64,000 nt of DNA from Salinisphaera sp. T31B1 (GCF_040361275.1 NZ_APNH01000001.1:1089001-1153000); one strand, 5' to 3'; shown: positions 26,822-36,884, numbered from the stretch's first letter. Made by a program: numbers and translations. Notes: generated by a model not told the origin, from the letters alone.

Positions 26822-26867
26822 TAGCGGCCAGCGTCGTTCGGCCCACGCCCTCACAGGATTGATTCGT

Positions 26868-28196
26868 ATGCAGTTATCGGCCCGCTTGTCCATGCTGTCC
26901 TTCGTATCGCTCACGCTCGCCGCCTGCGCGTCGCAGCCGGTCGAGAGTGCGCCCGCGGCCTCGCCGTCGGCCCAGCGACCGGCCACTGCGGCCGATTCGA
27001 GCCCCGGGTCCTCGGCGTCGCCACCTGCGGCCGAGCCCGAAACGACGCCAGCGCCCACGGCGCGCGATGCAGCCGGCTTTGAAGCCTGGGTCACCGACTT
27101 CCGGCGCCGGGCCGCGGCACGCGGCGTGGCCTCGGACACCCTGTCGGTCGCCTTCGACGACGCCGAGTTCCAGCCGCGCATCATCGAGCTCGATAACCGG
27201 CAGCCGGAGTTCACCCGGGCGATCTGGGAGTATCTGGACAGCGCGGTGTCGGACACGCGTGTCCGGACCGGCCGCGATAAATTGGCCACCCATGCCGAAA
27301 CCGCCCGCACGGTGACTGCCCGCTACGGCGTGCCGGGTCCCGTGATCGGTGCAATCTGGGGCGTGGAAAGCAACTACGGCAGCAATTTCGGCAATTACGA
27401 AACCGTGGACGCGCTGGCCACGCTGGGCTACGACGGGCGGCGCGAAACTTTCGCCGAGCAGCAGCTGTATGCTGCGCTTGAGATTCTGGCCAGTGGTGAT
27501 ATCGACCGGGACCGCATGCGAGGCTCCTGGGCGGGGGCGATGGGTCATACCCAGTTCATCCCGACCAGTTTTCTGGCCTACGCCGTGGACGCCGACGGCG
27601 ATGGCCGGCGGGATATCTGGGGCAGCATTCCCGACGTGATGGCCTCGACCGCGAACTATCTGGAACACAGCGGCTGGAAGCGCGGCCAGCCGTGGGGGCG
27701 AGAAGTGGTGTTACCGGCCGACTTCGACTACGGCAGCGCCGACCCGGACATCCGTCGTTCCACAGCCGAGTGGCGGGCAAGTGGTGTTCGCCCGGTCGAC
27801 GAGCGAGGGCTCCCGGCGTTCGATTCAGCGGCGGTGATCGCCCCGGCCGGCGCTCACGGTCCGGCGTTCATGGTGGGGCCGAATTTCCGTGCGATCCTGC
27901 GCTACAACAACGCGACCAGTTATGCGCTGGCGGTCGGCCTGCTTTCCGATCGTCTGGCCGGCGAGCCGGGCGTACAGGGGCAGTGGCCTCGGACACTGGC
28001 CAGCCTGTCGCGTTCGGATCTCAAAGCCATGCAGCGTGGCCTCAACCGCCTGGGCTACGATACGGGTACACCGGACGGCATCATGGGCCCGAATACCCGG
28101 GCCGGTCTGCGGGCGTTCCAGCGCGCTCAGGGCCTCACCCCGGACGGCTATCCAACGTTCGAACTGCTGCGCCGAATCGAAGACGCTGGCAGCTGA
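26868..28196 (+). CDS. Lytic murein transglycosylase, MltB type, with peptidoglycan-binding domain
   Basis: ATG 26868 encodes 442 residues. A lipoprotein signal with LAAC (about residues 17-20) is followed by a Pro/Ala/Ser-rich linker to about residue 70. The SLT-type catalytic domain has the Glu in IWGVESNYGSNFGNYET, followed by SWAGAMGHTQFIPTSFLAYAVD, which matches the MltB family. The last 65 residues form a PG_binding_1 domain (LKAMQRGLNRLGYDTGTPDG). It cleaves the MurNAc-GlcNAc bond in the periplasm, anchored to the membrane. MltB itself usually lacks the C-terminal domain, so this is a longer family member. Confidence 0.9.
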   Translation: MQLSARLSMLSFVSLTLAACASQPVESAPAASPSAQRPATAADSSPGSSASPPAAEPETTPAPTARDAAGFEAWVTDFRRRAAARGVASDTLSVAFDDAEFQPRIIELDNRQPEFTRAIWEYLDSAVSDTRVRTGRDKLATHAETARTVTARYGVPGPVIGAIWGVESNYGSNFGNYETVDALATLGYDGRRETFAEQQLYAALEILASGDIDRDRMRGSWAGAMGHTQFIPTSFLAYAVDADGDGRRDIWGSIPDVMASTANYLEHSGWKRGQPWGREVVLPADFDYGSADPDIRRSTAEWRASGVRPVDERGLPAFDSAAVIAPAGAHGPAFMVGPNFRAILRYNNATSYALAVGLLSDRLAGEPGVQGQWPRTLASLSRSDLKAMQRGLNRLGYDTGTPDGIMGPNTRAGLRAFQRAQGLTPDGYPTFELLRRIEDAGS

Positions 28197-28241
28197 TATC
28201 CGAACCGGGCGTCGGTCGGCTGCCGGTTGCGTATTGCCTAT

Positions 28242-28279
28242 CCGCCCGGCGCGGCGTGTGGGAACGCCCCGCCGGGCGG
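28242..28279. terminator. Strong hairpin between convergent genes
   Basis: A 16-bp stem with one mismatch (28242-28257 with 28264-28279, core CCGCCCGGCG/CGCCGGGCGG) and a 6-nt loop lies between the ends of the transglycosylase and aldo/keto reductase genes. There is no U tract on either side, so it may slow rather than classically terminate transcription. Confidence 0.4.
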
Positions 28280-28324
28280 GAGTGGGATCGGACCGACGCC
28301 CGAGGGTGACCGGCCGTCTGCAAA

Positions 28325-29308
28325 TCAGCGGTGGCCGGCGACCGGGTGCGGTCGGTAGGGCGCTTCGAGCTTCGTCTTCTCCTCGTCGCTCAGGGTGATA
28401 TCCAGCGAGGCGATGGCTTCTTCCAGGTGGTGCGACTTGCTGGCCCCGATGATTGGTGCGGTCACTGCCGGGTTGGAACGCACCCACGCCAGAGCGACCT
28501 GTGCCATCGAGGCACCGCGGGCCTGGGCCACTTCGCGCAGCGCGTCGATGATCTGATCGTCGGCCTCGACCGCGCCCAGATTCCATTTCTTGGTGTTGGC
28601 ATCGGTCTGTGAGCGCGTCGACTCGCCCTCGGCGCCCTGTTTCTTGCCGGCGAGCACGCCGCGGGCCAGCGGGCTCCAGGGGATCACGCCGACGCCCTGG
28701 TCCATGCACTGGGGCAGCATTTCACGTTCTTCTTCGCGATAGACCAGGTTGTACATCGGCTGCATGGTCACGAACTTGGTCCAGCCATTGATCTCGGCGA
28801 TGTGCTGGCATTTGGCGAACTGCCAGGCATACATAGAAGACGCGCCGATATAGCGGGCCTTGCCGGCCTTGACCACGTCGTGCAGCGCTTCCATGAACTC
28901 CTCGATCGGGGTGTCGTAGTCGAAGCGGTGGATCTGGTAGAGATCCACGTGATCGGTGGTCAGGCGTGTCAGCGACGAGTCGATGGCATGCATGATGTGC
29001 TTGCGCGACAGACCGCGGTCGTTGGGCCCGTCGCCGATCGGGTTGTAGACCTTGGTCGCAAGCACGAAATCCTCGCGCGGCGCATAGTCGTTGAGCGCCT
29101 TGCCGACCACGCGTTCGGATTCGCCCAGCGAGTACATGTCGGCGGTATCGAAGAAATTGATACCGGCATCCAGCGCCTGTTTGATGAACGGCCGGCTGGC
29201 CTGTTCGTCGAGCACCCATTCGCGCCACTCGGGCGTGCCGTAGGTCATCGTGCCCAGACACAGCGGCGACACGCGTGTGCCGGTGGTTCCCAGACGTTTG
29301 TATTCCAT
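28325..29308 (-). CDS. Aldo/keto reductase
   Basis: ATG 29308 gives 327 residues. The TIM-barrel oxidoreductase pattern is clear: LCLGTMTYGTP, NFFDTADMYSLGESERVVGKAL (with catalytic Asp and Tyr), FVLATKVYNPIGDGPNDRGLSRKHI (catalytic Lys), and YQIHRFDYDTPIEE (catalytic His). The C-terminus has the NADPH-binding SNPAVTAPIIGASKSHHLEEA. It reduces aldehydes or ketones with NADPH; the substrate is unknown, though the sequence fits the YajO/Tas-like group. It stands alone, divergent from the ExoD-like gene. Confidence 0.9.
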   Translation of the reverse strand: MEYKRLGTTGTRVSPLCLGTMTYGTPEWREWVLDEQASRPFIKQALDAGINFFDTADMYSLGESERVVGKALNDYAPREDFVLATKVYNPIGDGPNDRGLSRKHIMHAIDSSLTRLTTDHVDLYQIHRFDYDTPIEEFMEALHDVVKAGKARYIGASSMYAWQFAKCQHIAEINGWTKFVTMQPMYNLVYREEEREMLPQCMDQGVGVIPWSPLARGVLAGKKQGAEGESTRSQTDANTKKWNLGAVEADDQIIDALREVAQARGASMAQVALAWVRSNPAVTAPIIGASKSHHLEEAIASLDITLSDEEKTKLEAPYRPHPVAGHR

Positions 29309-29471
29309 CGGTAGTCCTTGTGATTCGTGAGAGTTTTCGTGCGCGATACAATAACGCATCGTCAGGCATTCGGCTGGGCATGGCAGGTCAGTTGCCCGCA
29401 AGCCGCGGCGTGTTCTGCCGAGTCGCTCGTGCCGGCCGGCGCAATCCATCGAGACAACCGATCGCAGTTCC

Positions 29472-30050
29472 ATGAGCGACGCCACCACCCTGACAGAACT
29501 GCTCAAGACGCTCGAGTCGGACGGCGAGGGCGAACGCCTGACGCTGGGTGAGGTGCTCACCGTCATCGGCGAGCGTGGCTATGGGCCGCTCGTGCTCATT
29601 CTGGCGCTGATCGCGGCGCTGCCGACCGGGGCGGTGCCGGGCATCCCGAGTGTCTGCGGCATCTCGATCGCTCTGGTCTCGGCCCAGCTGGTCTTCGGCA
29701 AGGACTACCCATGGCTGCCGGCCCGGCTGCGCCGTATGTCCATCGACCGTCAGCACTACGCTTCCGTGGCCGATCGCATCATGCCCTGGACTCGCCGGCT
29801 CGATCGGCTCGTCCGTCCGCGCATGGGCTGGCTGACCGAAGGCGTGGCTACACGTGTCATCGGGTTGAGCTGGGTCGCGCTGGGCGCCTGCATGATCCCG
29901 CTCGAATTATTGCCCTTCGCCGCGGCCGCACCGGCCAGCGCGATCGCCATGATGGGCCTCGGTCTGACAGGCAAGGATGGCTACTGGGTGATTGCGGGCC
30001 TGGTCCCGGCCGCCGTCGGGGTCTGGTTTGTCGTCAAGCTGATCGGTTGA
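29472..30050 (+). CDS. ExoD-family exopolysaccharide-related membrane protein
   Basis: The 192 residues show the ExoD pattern. A soluble N-terminal helix (LTLGEVLTVIGERGYGPLVLILALIAALPTGAVPGIPSV, about 23-62) runs into the first hydrophobic stretch, and the PRMGWLTEGVATRVIGL segment precedes C-terminal helices. In Sinorhizobium exoD mutants are alkali sensitive and altered in exopolysaccharide, but the molecular role is not known. No polysaccharide genes are close by. It converges with nei, with a 12-bp gap. Confidence 0.82.
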   Translation: MSDATTLTELLKTLESDGEGERLTLGEVLTVIGERGYGPLVLILALIAALPTGAVPGIPSVCGISIALVSAQLVFGKDYPWLPARLRRMSIDRQHYASVADRIMPWTRRLDRLVRPRMGWLTEGVATRVIGLSWVALGACMIPLELLPFAAAAPASAIAMMGLGLTGKDGYWVIAGLVPAAVGVWFVVKLIG

Positions 30051-30062
30051 TCGCACGGTCGG

Positions 30063-30908
30063 TCACGCCGGGCACGGCTGGCAGACCGGGCACAGATACA
30101 ACCGGCGGCTGGCCACGGTCGTCCTGTCGATCGGTGTGCGGCATATATAGCAGGCATGCCCCGCGCGGTTGAAGACCATGTGCCGACGCTGGGCGAACCG
30201 CTGCCCTTGGCGCTTGAGCTCGGCGGCGCGCTCGGGGTCGTTGGTGATGCCTTTGAGCCGATAGGCGCGCTCGATCAGACACACAATGGCAGCCGCCAGG
30301 GCCGTACGTTCTTCGGCACCGAGCGTGCGCGGCTTGCGCAACGGATGCAGAGCGGCCTCGAACAGAATCTCCGAGCGCAGATAATTGCCGATACCGGCCA
30401 CGAAAGCCTGGTCGAGCAGCAGCCCGCCCAATGCACGCCCACGGAATCGCGGGTCGTCGAATTGCCGGTAAAGGCACGCGTGATCGATCGCAGCATCGTT
30501 GAGCGGGTCGGGGCCGAGCCGGGCCAGGTAGGGAATCTCGCCAAGGCTGTCGGGCCTGACCAGACGGATATCCGACGCGCTGTACAGCCGGGCGGCGCGT
30601 TCGGCACCGATGATCGCGAACCGCAGCTGGCGGGTGGTCGCCGGTGGCTTATCGGCGTGGCCGACGCGCCACTGGCCGTACAGCTGGTTGTGGCTGTAGA
30701 CACACCACTGGCCGTCGTCGCCACGCGCGGCGAAGGTCACCAGCACGGCCTTGCCACGCGCGGCCACACCGATCACACGGCGACCGGACAGCGCCGACTC
30801 GAACCCCTTGAGCCGCTCGAAGGCAAAGTGAACGGCGCGTGCCTCGCGCCCGCCGACGGCGGTATCGATGGCATCGACCATGCGTCGTATTTCCGGACCT
30901 TCGGGCAC
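30063..30908 (-). CDS. nei: Endonuclease VIII, base-excision repair glycosylase/AP lyase
   Basis: The 281 residues begin MPEGPEIRR, where Pro2 and Glu3 of the precursor are the catalytic pair of the Fpg/Nei family. The Nei-specific segments YSHNQLYGQWRV and LYSASDIRLV are present, then DPRFRGRALGGLLLDQAFVAGIGNYLRSEILF (helix-two-turn-helix). A C-terminal zinc finger holds CYIC and CPVC. These features separate it from Fpg (MutM). It removes oxidised pyrimidines from DNA and cleaves the strand. It is 43 bp downstream of gltS on the same strand. Confidence 0.93.
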   Translation of the reverse strand: MPEGPEIRRMVDAIDTAVGGREARAVHFAFERLKGFESALSGRRVIGVAARGKAVLVTFAARGDDGQWCVYSHNQLYGQWRVGHADKPPATTRQLRFAIIGAERAARLYSASDIRLVRPDSLGEIPYLARLGPDPLNDAAIDHACLYRQFDDPRFRGRALGGLLLDQAFVAGIGNYLRSEILFEAALHPLRKPRTLGAEERTALAAAIVCLIERAYRLKGITNDPERAAELKRQGQRFAQRRHMVFNRAGHACYICRTPIDRTTVASRRLYLCPVCQPCPA

Positions 30909-30951
30909 AGATCGTCTCTCGCGGCTATCGGAAAGACCTGTCTACGTGCGA

Positions 30952-32157
30952 TCAGAGGAAAGCGATGAAGCCCTTGATGATGAACGCGTTGGCAATATCG
31001 ATGAGAAAACCGCCCACCACCGGCACGATGATGAACGCCAGCCGCGACGGACCGTGCCGGTCGGTGACCGCCTGCATGTTGGCAATTGCGGTCGGCGTCG
31101 CGCCCATGCCGAAGCCGCAGTTGCCGGCCACCAGCACGGCAGCATCGTAGTTGCCGCCCATCGCACGAAACGTGATCTGGGTGGTGTAGACGAACACCAG
31201 CACCAGCTGTGCGACCAGGATCGCCAGAATCGGCAACGCCAGTCCAGCCAGCTCCCAGAGCTTGAGCGACATCAGCGCCAGGGCGAGAAACACCGACAGC
31301 GACAGGTAACCGATCTCGGAGACGCTCTCGCCGTGCGGACGGTAGATGCCGGTCATGCGTCCGAGGTTGCCGAGCACGATCGTGGTGAACAGTACCCAGA
31401 CGAAGGTGGGTAGATAAAACGCTGTGCCGTAGGTCAGATCGCGCAGCCCGTACCCGGCCGCGATACCGATCAGCAATACCAGCAGCGCGGGCAGTACGTT
31501 GGCCGTGGCCACGCCCTGGGTCTGTCCGTCGCCGCCGCCGGCAGCGATGGCTTCGGCCTCGGTCTCGGGTTCGCTGGTATGGACGGCCACGCCGTTTTTC
31601 TTCATTCGGCGGATCAGGAAATGTGCGGCTGGCCCGCCGACCAGCGAGCCGAACACCAGGCCGAAAGTGGCACAGGCCATGGCCAGTTCGAACGCGCCCT
31701 CGATGCCGTGCTGGTCGCCAAAGACCTTGGCCCAGGCGGCCCCGGTACCATGGCCGCCCGACATGGTGATCGAACCACCGAGCAGGCCCAGCAACGGGTC
31801 CAGTCCGAAGGCAGCGGCGATGCCTACGCCCAGCGCATCCTGCAGTACGAGCAGCACGGCCACGAGTACGAAAAACAGGATCAGCTTGCGGCCGCCGGCC
31901 GCGATCATGCGGAAATCCGCACCGAGGCCGATGCTGCCGAAGAAAAGCAGCATGAACGGCTCCTGCAGGCCGTCGAAGAAGCTGACGTTGAACCCCATCG
32001 GGCGCAGTGCGGTAATCACGATCGTCGCGATGAGCCCGCCGACCACCGGCACCGGGATATTGAATTCGCGGAGCAGCCCGATTCGCCGGACGGCGAGCTG
32101 GCCGATCACGAGTACGGCCACCGCTACGAGGAGCGTGAATATCGCGTTGAATTCCAT
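30952..32157 (-). CDS. gltS: Sodium/glutamate symporter GltS
   Basis: ATG 32157 gives 401 residues, the same length as E. coli GltS. It is hydrophobic throughout, with the paired re-entrant-loop segments expected of this family: GLLGGSITMSGGHGTGAAWAK (about residues 95-115) and VAGNCGFGMGATPTAIANM near the C-terminus. It imports glutamate with Na+ across the inner membrane. A short hydrophilic loop (about residues 220-245) separates the two repeats. It is divergent from the yceI gene and upstream of nei. Confidence 0.93.
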   Translation of the reverse strand: MEFNAIFTLLVAVAVLVIGQLAVRRIGLLREFNIPVPVVGGLIATIVITALRPMGFNVSFFDGLQEPFMLLFFGSIGLGADFRMIAAGGRKLILFFVLVAVLLVLQDALGVGIAAAFGLDPLLGLLGGSITMSGGHGTGAAWAKVFGDQHGIEGAFELAMACATFGLVFGSLVGGPAAHFLIRRMKKNGVAVHTSEPETEAEAIAAGGGDGQTQGVATANVLPALLVLLIGIAAGYGLRDLTYGTAFYLPTFVWVLFTTIVLGNLGRMTGIYRPHGESVSEIGYLSLSVFLALALMSLKLWELAGLALPILAILVAQLVLVFVYTTQITFRAMGGNYDAAVLVAGNCGFGMGATPTAIANMQAVTDRHGPSRLAFIIVPVVGGFLIDIANAFIIKGFIAFL

Positions 32158-32346
32158 GGAAAGGTTCGCCCCCGGGCATGCGCCAGCCAACCCCGCCGGG
32201 GCCGGCCGCAATATACGTCTGCAGATGCCTTCATCATGCAAGGCGAATAGTGTGGGCGCAAATAAGCGTGTTTACGCTAGACTCGAGCTCGCAGGCCCGG
32301 GCGTTGGCCAGGGCAGGTTCCCACCGTTTGAAACCAAAGGCAGAAC

Positions 32347-32940
32347 ATGACACTCCGCACCATGCGAACTCTTGCGGTACCGGCACTGCTGGCTTTGACC
32401 GGCGCGGCGTCCGCGGCTCAGACCTATACCATTGATCCCGGCCATACCTACGGCAACTTCGAGATCGGCCATATGGGCCTGTCGACGATGCACGGACGTA
32501 TCGACGTGACCGGCGGCGAGATCGTCATGGATCGCCAGGGCGATACCAGCCGTGTCGAAGTCACGCTCGACCCGGCAAGCGTCGATACCGGCCATGAAAA
32601 ACGCGACGAACACCTGCGCAACGAGAAAGGCTTTTTCGAAGTCGATCAGTACCCCGACATGCGTTTCGTCTCCAAGCGCGTGACTTTCGACGGCGACGAC
32701 GAGGCCACGGTCCAGGGCGAGTTGACCCTGCACGGCGTCACCCGGCCCGTCACCCTCGAGGTCGAGGACATCGTCTGCAAGACCAACCCGATGGAATCGT
32801 CGAAATACAGCTGTGGCTTTTCGGCCGAGACCACCATCCGACGCAGCGATTTCGGCATGGATGCGTTCATTCCGCTGGTGGCCGACGAAGTCGAGATTCA
32901 GATCGAAGCCGAGGCCAGCCGGCCGAACGAGGCGGCCTGA
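32347..32940 (+). CDS. Periplasmic YceI-family lipid-binding protein
   Basis: The 197-residue precursor carries a Sec signal peptide cleaved after SAA (about residue 24). The mature start QTYTIDPGHTYGNFEIGHMGLSTMHGRID is the YceI signature. The domain continues with DEHLRNEKGFFEVDQYPDMRFVS and LTLHGVTRPVTLEVE. YceI proteins form an extended lipocalin-like barrel binding isoprenoid chains and are often induced at high pH or osmolarity. No cytochrome b561 partner gene, common beside yceI, is present. Confidence 0.92.
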   Translation: MTLRTMRTLAVPALLALTGAASAAQTYTIDPGHTYGNFEIGHMGLSTMHGRIDVTGGEIVMDRQGDTSRVEVTLDPASVDTGHEKRDEHLRNEKGFFEVDQYPDMRFVSKRVTFDGDDEATVQGELTLHGVTRPVTLEVEDIVCKTNPMESSKYSCGFSAETTIRRSDFGMDAFIPLVADEVEIQIEAEASRPNEAA

Positions 32941-33207
32941 TTTTCATAGACAGGTCTTGGAGCGCCGGTGGTTCGAGAGAACTGCCGGCATTCTTGTGCG
33001 CGGTAGTTCTGTAGGGATTGGCCAGAGGCTGACCGTTTGTAGCCGGAGGTCACGAGTGTCTGCGTCGACGGTGCGGGTTGATTTTCCCCTAGGGTTTTGC
33101 ACTGCAGTGCGAAACAAAAGGTTCGATGAACTCGCGGGCCGATCTAGCACTCCGCGGCCCGGGAGTTAGTCGCTTCTACTGCAACGCGAGCTGGCCCTTG
33201 CTGGCCC

Positions 33208-35106
33208 TTATCCCTGACGCGCCTCCAACGCCTCCCAGCGCGCCAAGGCATCCTCGACCTCCCTCTGCGCCTTGCCGAGCTCTTCCGTCTTGCGCTTGAT
33301 CTCATCCGCGGGCCGGTCGTAGAAACCGGCCTTCGCGAACTCGGCCTCAAGGCCTCCGATCCGGGTTTCCAGCTTCTCGATCATATCCGGCAACGCGCGC
33401 AATTCCTTGCGCTCGGCGCTGGTCAGCGGATTGACGGGTTGCGCCTTGGGCTTCGGCGCGGCGGGCCCGGGTTTGGATGTAGTCTTAGGCTTGCTCATCG
33501 ATGTCGCCGGTGCGGCATCGCGCGGGCGCTGGCGCAGCCAGTCGCTGTAGCCGCCAACGTATTCGTTGACGTCGCCGTTACCTTCGAAGACCAGCGAGCT
33601 GGTCACCACGTTATCTAGGAACGCGCGGTCGTGCGATACCAGCAGCAGGGTGCCGTCGTAGTTCATCAGCCGTTCCTCGAGCAGTTCGAGGGTCTCGACG
33701 TCCAGGTCGTTGGTCGGCTCGTCCATGATCAGCAGGTTGGCCGGCCGGGTGAACAGCTTGGCCAGCAATAGTCGATTGCGTTCGCCGCCGGACAGCACGT
33801 GGGTCGGGCTGCGAGCACGCTTGGGCGAAAACAGGAAATCGCCCAGATAGCTCATCACATGCCGATCCTGGCCGTTGATGGTGATCGATAACCGCCCCTG
33901 GGCGACGTTGTCGAGCACGCTGATGGAATCGTCGAGCGCGGCCCGGTGCTGATCGAAATGTGCGATGTCGAGGTTGGTGCCCAGCTTGATATGACCCGCA
34001 TCCGGGGCGATCTGGCCCAGCAGCAGACGGATGAGCGTACTTTTGCCGCAGCCGTTGGGGCCGATGATGCCGACCTTGTCGCCACGCTGGATGATCGTCG
34101 ACAGGTTGTTGACGATCGGCTTGTCGCCCCAGCGATAGGCCAGATTCTCGGCGACCAGCACGTGCTTGCCGGAGCGCGAGGCGTCCTGGGTGACGATATT
34201 GGCGGTGCCGCTACGCTCGCGGCGCTGGGCGCGTTCGGCACGCATGGCCTTGAGCGCGCGTACGCGGCCCTCGTTACGGGTACGTCGGGCCTTGATGCCC
34301 TGGCGGATCCATACCTCTTCCTGGGCCAGACGCTTGTCGAACAAAGCGTTGGTCTTCTCCTCGTCGGCCAGCATCTTCTCCTTGCCTTCGATGAAGCGTT
34401 CGTAGTTGCCGGGCCAGGACGTCAGCACGCCACGGTCCAGGTCGATGATGCGGGTGGCCAGATTGCGCAAGAAGGCGCGGTCATGGGTGATGAACAGCAG
34501 CGCACCCGGCCACGCCATGAGCATTTCCTCGAGCTGGGCGATGGCTGCAATATCCAGGTGGTTGGTCGGTTCGTCGAGCAGCAGCAGGTCCGGATCCTGG
34601 ACCAGCGCCCGCGCCAGCAGCACGCGACGTTTCTGACCGCCCGACAGATCCTCGAACCGCCAGTCCGCGTCCAGATTCAGGCGCGACAGGGTCGATTCGA
34701 CCTGAGGCGCGAGCGTCCAGCCGTCGGCTGCCTCGACGGCGGCCTGGGCCTTTGAAAACGCGTCCATGACGTCTTCGCCCGCCGACAATCGCGCGGCCAG
34801 TTCGTGAAAACGCGCCAGCGCAGCGCCTACGTCGCCCAGACCGCCGGCGACCACATCGAAGACCGCGCCGGCGGTCCCTGCCGGGACTTCCTGTTCCAGA
34901 CGTGCCACGCGGACATCGGGTTTTTGTTCGCGCAGAACCTCGTCGGGCTCTATTTCGCTGGCAAGGATCCGCATGAGGGTCGATTTGCCGGTGCCGTTGC
35001 GGCCCACCAGCGCAACGCGTTCGCCGCGGTCGATGGCCAGTTCGGCGCCGTCGAGCAGCGGGTGGGTGCCATAGGCGAGTTTGAGATTACGCAGTTGAAT
35101 GAGCAT
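33208..35106 (-). CDS. uup: ABC-F ATPase Uup
   Basis: The 632 residues hold two ABC domains with Walker A GRNGTGKST (about 36-44) and GPNGCGKST (about 348-356), signatures LSGGQKRR and LSGGERNR, and a DEPTNDLD/DEPTNHLD pair. A linker of about 80 residues and a C-terminal coiled coil (about 570-632, Lys/Glu rich) match Uup rather than EttA or YheS. It is cytosolic. Uup acts on DNA or ribosomes, and its loss raises transposon excision in E. coli. No membrane domain is present. Confidence 0.93.
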   Translation of the reverse strand: MLIQLRNLKLAYGTHPLLDGAELAIDRGERVALVGRNGTGKSTLMRILASEIEPDEVLREQKPDVRVARLEQEVPAGTAGAVFDVVAGGLGDVGAALARFHELAARLSAGEDVMDAFSKAQAAVEAADGWTLAPQVESTLSRLNLDADWRFEDLSGGQKRRVLLARALVQDPDLLLLDEPTNHLDIAAIAQLEEMLMAWPGALLFITHDRAFLRNLATRIIDLDRGVLTSWPGNYERFIEGKEKMLADEEKTNALFDKRLAQEEVWIRQGIKARRTRNEGRVRALKAMRAERAQRRERSGTANIVTQDASRSGKHVLVAENLAYRWGDKPIVNNLSTIIQRGDKVGIIGPNGCGKSTLIRLLLGQIAPDAGHIKLGTNLDIAHFDQHRAALDDSISVLDNVAQGRLSITINGQDRHVMSYLGDFLFSPKRARSPTHVLSGGERNRLLLAKLFTRPANLLIMDEPTNDLDVETLELLEERLMNYDGTLLLVSHDRAFLDNVVTSSLVFEGNGDVNEYVGGYSDWLRQRPRDAAPATSMSKPKTTSKPGPAAPKPKAQPVNPLTSAERKELRALPDMIEKLETRIGGLEAEFAKAGFYDRPADEIKRKTEELGKAQREVEDALARWEALEARQG

Positions 35107-35450
35107 GGCGCCTGGGCATGGGAGTGGACGGATTCAGCGCAGGCATTGTACGCGCCGGCCGGGCCGGCGCGTGGACGATCGCACAGGCCGTCTGCCTGAG
35201 CGCCGGGTGGCCGGCCTGGCCGTGCCTGGGCCGAGCCGCGAATCACCGGCCTGGCTCTTCCCGGGCGGTGAAGGGGTAGGGCCGAACGGCGCGATCAGGG
35301 CATCGTGTCGTGCGCAACGACAGCGTTATCGCTCGGTCAGGCGCCCCGCGGCGTGACAGTCTGCCCGCGGGCCACGCACACGACGGGTCAGCGAGCGGCC
35401 ATCGGCTCGGCGTCGCGTGAAACCGCTACAGGCCCTAGAATGCGCGGGAT
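35107..35450. other. Intergenic region between divergent uup and rmuC
   Basis: The gap of 344 bp holds no convincing gene. A perfect inverted repeat CGCGCCGGC-CGG-GCCGGCGCG (35151-35171) lies about 45 bp upstream of the uup start; no U tract follows, so I read it as a palindrome of unknown role. The rest is GC-rich, and I see no clear promoter boxes. Confidence 0.4.
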
Positions 35451-36884
35451 ATGACCGATCCCACGACCTGGTTCGCCGCGCTGTCACCGTCGAGCCGTCT
35501 GTTGTTATCCGGTGTTGCCGCCGGGCTGGCCGGCCTGGGGCTGGGCGCGTTGATCGTTGGTCTGTGGGCGCGATCGACGCGGACCGGGCTGTTCGAACGG
35601 CTGTTCGCCGCTCGCCAGGCCCACGAATCCGCTGTGGCCGAGGCCCGCGAACTGCAGACGGCGCTTGCCGATGCGCGTGCCGACAAGGCGCGTCTGGAAA
35701 CGCGTCTGGAATCGGAGCGTCGCCACGCCGAGGGCCGGCTGGCCGACCTGCGCGAGGCGCGCGAGGCGCTGACTCATCAATTCAAGACGCTCTCGCAGGA
35801 GATTCTGGAGGAGAAGAGTCAGCGCTTCACCGAACACAGCCGGGCCAGCCTCGAGCCATTGCTGACGCCGCTGCGCGAGCATATCGGGCGCTTCGAGAAG
35901 CAGGTGCGTGAAGCCTATGACGCCGAGAACCGGCAGCGTTCGGCGCTGGCCGAGCAGGTCCGTCAGCTCGAGGCGTCCAACCGGGCGATCGCAGAGGATG
36001 CCACCCAGCTGACCCACGCACTCAAGGGCGAGTCCAAGACCCAGGGCAACTGGGGCGAAATGATTCTCGAGACCGTGCTCGAGCGCTCGGGCCTTGTTCA
36101 AGGCGTGCAATACGTAACCCAGTTCGCAGCCACCGACGACAGCGGCCGGCGCCAGCTGCCCGACGCGGTGGTGCACCTGCCTGGCGAGCGCGATCTGGTG
36201 ATCGATGCCAAGGTGTCGCTGACCGATTATCTGCGTGTTCACGAGGCCGGTGACCCGGCTGGCCGGCAGGCGGCACTCACCGCCCATATCGCCTCGGTCA
36301 GGCGTCATCTCAAACAGTTGTCGGCCAAGCGCTATCAGGGCATCGAATCGATCCGCTCGCTGGACTACGTGTTCATGTTCGTGCCCTCCGAAGCCGCCTA
36401 TGTCGAGGCGATGCGCGCCGATGCAGACCTCCAGCGCGAAGCGCTGGCATTGAATATCGCACTGGTCTCGCCGGCGACACTGATGCCCATGTTGCGCACG
36501 GTCGAGAATCTGTGGCGGCTGGACCGCCAGGAAAAGAATGCCGAGAAGATTGCCGAGCGGGCCGGCCTGCTACACGACAAGTTCGTCGGTTTTCTGGCCG
36601 ATCTGGACAAGGTCTCGCGCGGCCTGGATACCGTGACCCGTTCGTTCGGCGAGGCCCGCGGCAAGCTCGTCGACGGCCGCGGCAATCTCGTGCGACAGGC
36701 CGAGATGCTGCGCGAGATGGGCGCCAATACCGCCAAAACGATGCCCGATGACTGGCACGAGCGTGCCGCATTGGGCGAAGAGCGTTCGATGGCGCCAGGG
36801 CAGCCGGCCGGCCCGCGTGAGCCGGGCGCTGAGTCAAGCCGCCGCCCGTCATCCGCGCCGCCCTACAGCGAGAGTCGTTCATGA
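35451..36884 (+). CDS. rmuC: DNA recombination protein RmuC
   Basis: The 477 residues start with a membrane helix (about 17-40). A long coiled coil follows (about 50-180, heptads rich in Ala, Glu and Arg). The RmuC core has KTQGNWGEMILETVLERSGL, QLPDAVVHLPGERDLVIDAKVSL (nuclease-like Asp/Lys cluster) and YVFMFVPSEAAY. RmuC limits DNA inversions between short repeats and is thought to have a PD-(D/E)XK-type fold. The last 60 residues are Pro/Ser-rich and likely disordered. It overlaps the MoeB gene by 4 bp (ATGA). Confidence 0.92.
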   Translation: MTDPTTWFAALSPSSRLLLSGVAAGLAGLGLGALIVGLWARSTRTGLFERLFAARQAHESAVAEARELQTALADARADKARLETRLESERRHAEGRLADLREAREALTHQFKTLSQEILEEKSQRFTEHSRASLEPLLTPLREHIGRFEKQVREAYDAENRQRSALAEQVRQLEASNRAIAEDATQLTHALKGESKTQGNWGEMILETVLERSGLVQGVQYVTQFAATDDSGRRQLPDAVVHLPGERDLVIDAKVSLTDYLRVHEAGDPAGRQAALTAHIASVRRHLKQLSAKRYQGIESIRSLDYVFMFVPSEAAYVEAMRADADLQREALALNIALVSPATLMPMLRTVENLWRLDRQEKNAEKIAERAGLLHDKFVGFLADLDKVSRGLDTVTRSFGEARGKLVDGRGNLVRQAEMLREMGANTAKTMPDDWHERAALGEERSMAPGQPAGPREPGAESSRRPSSAPPYSESRS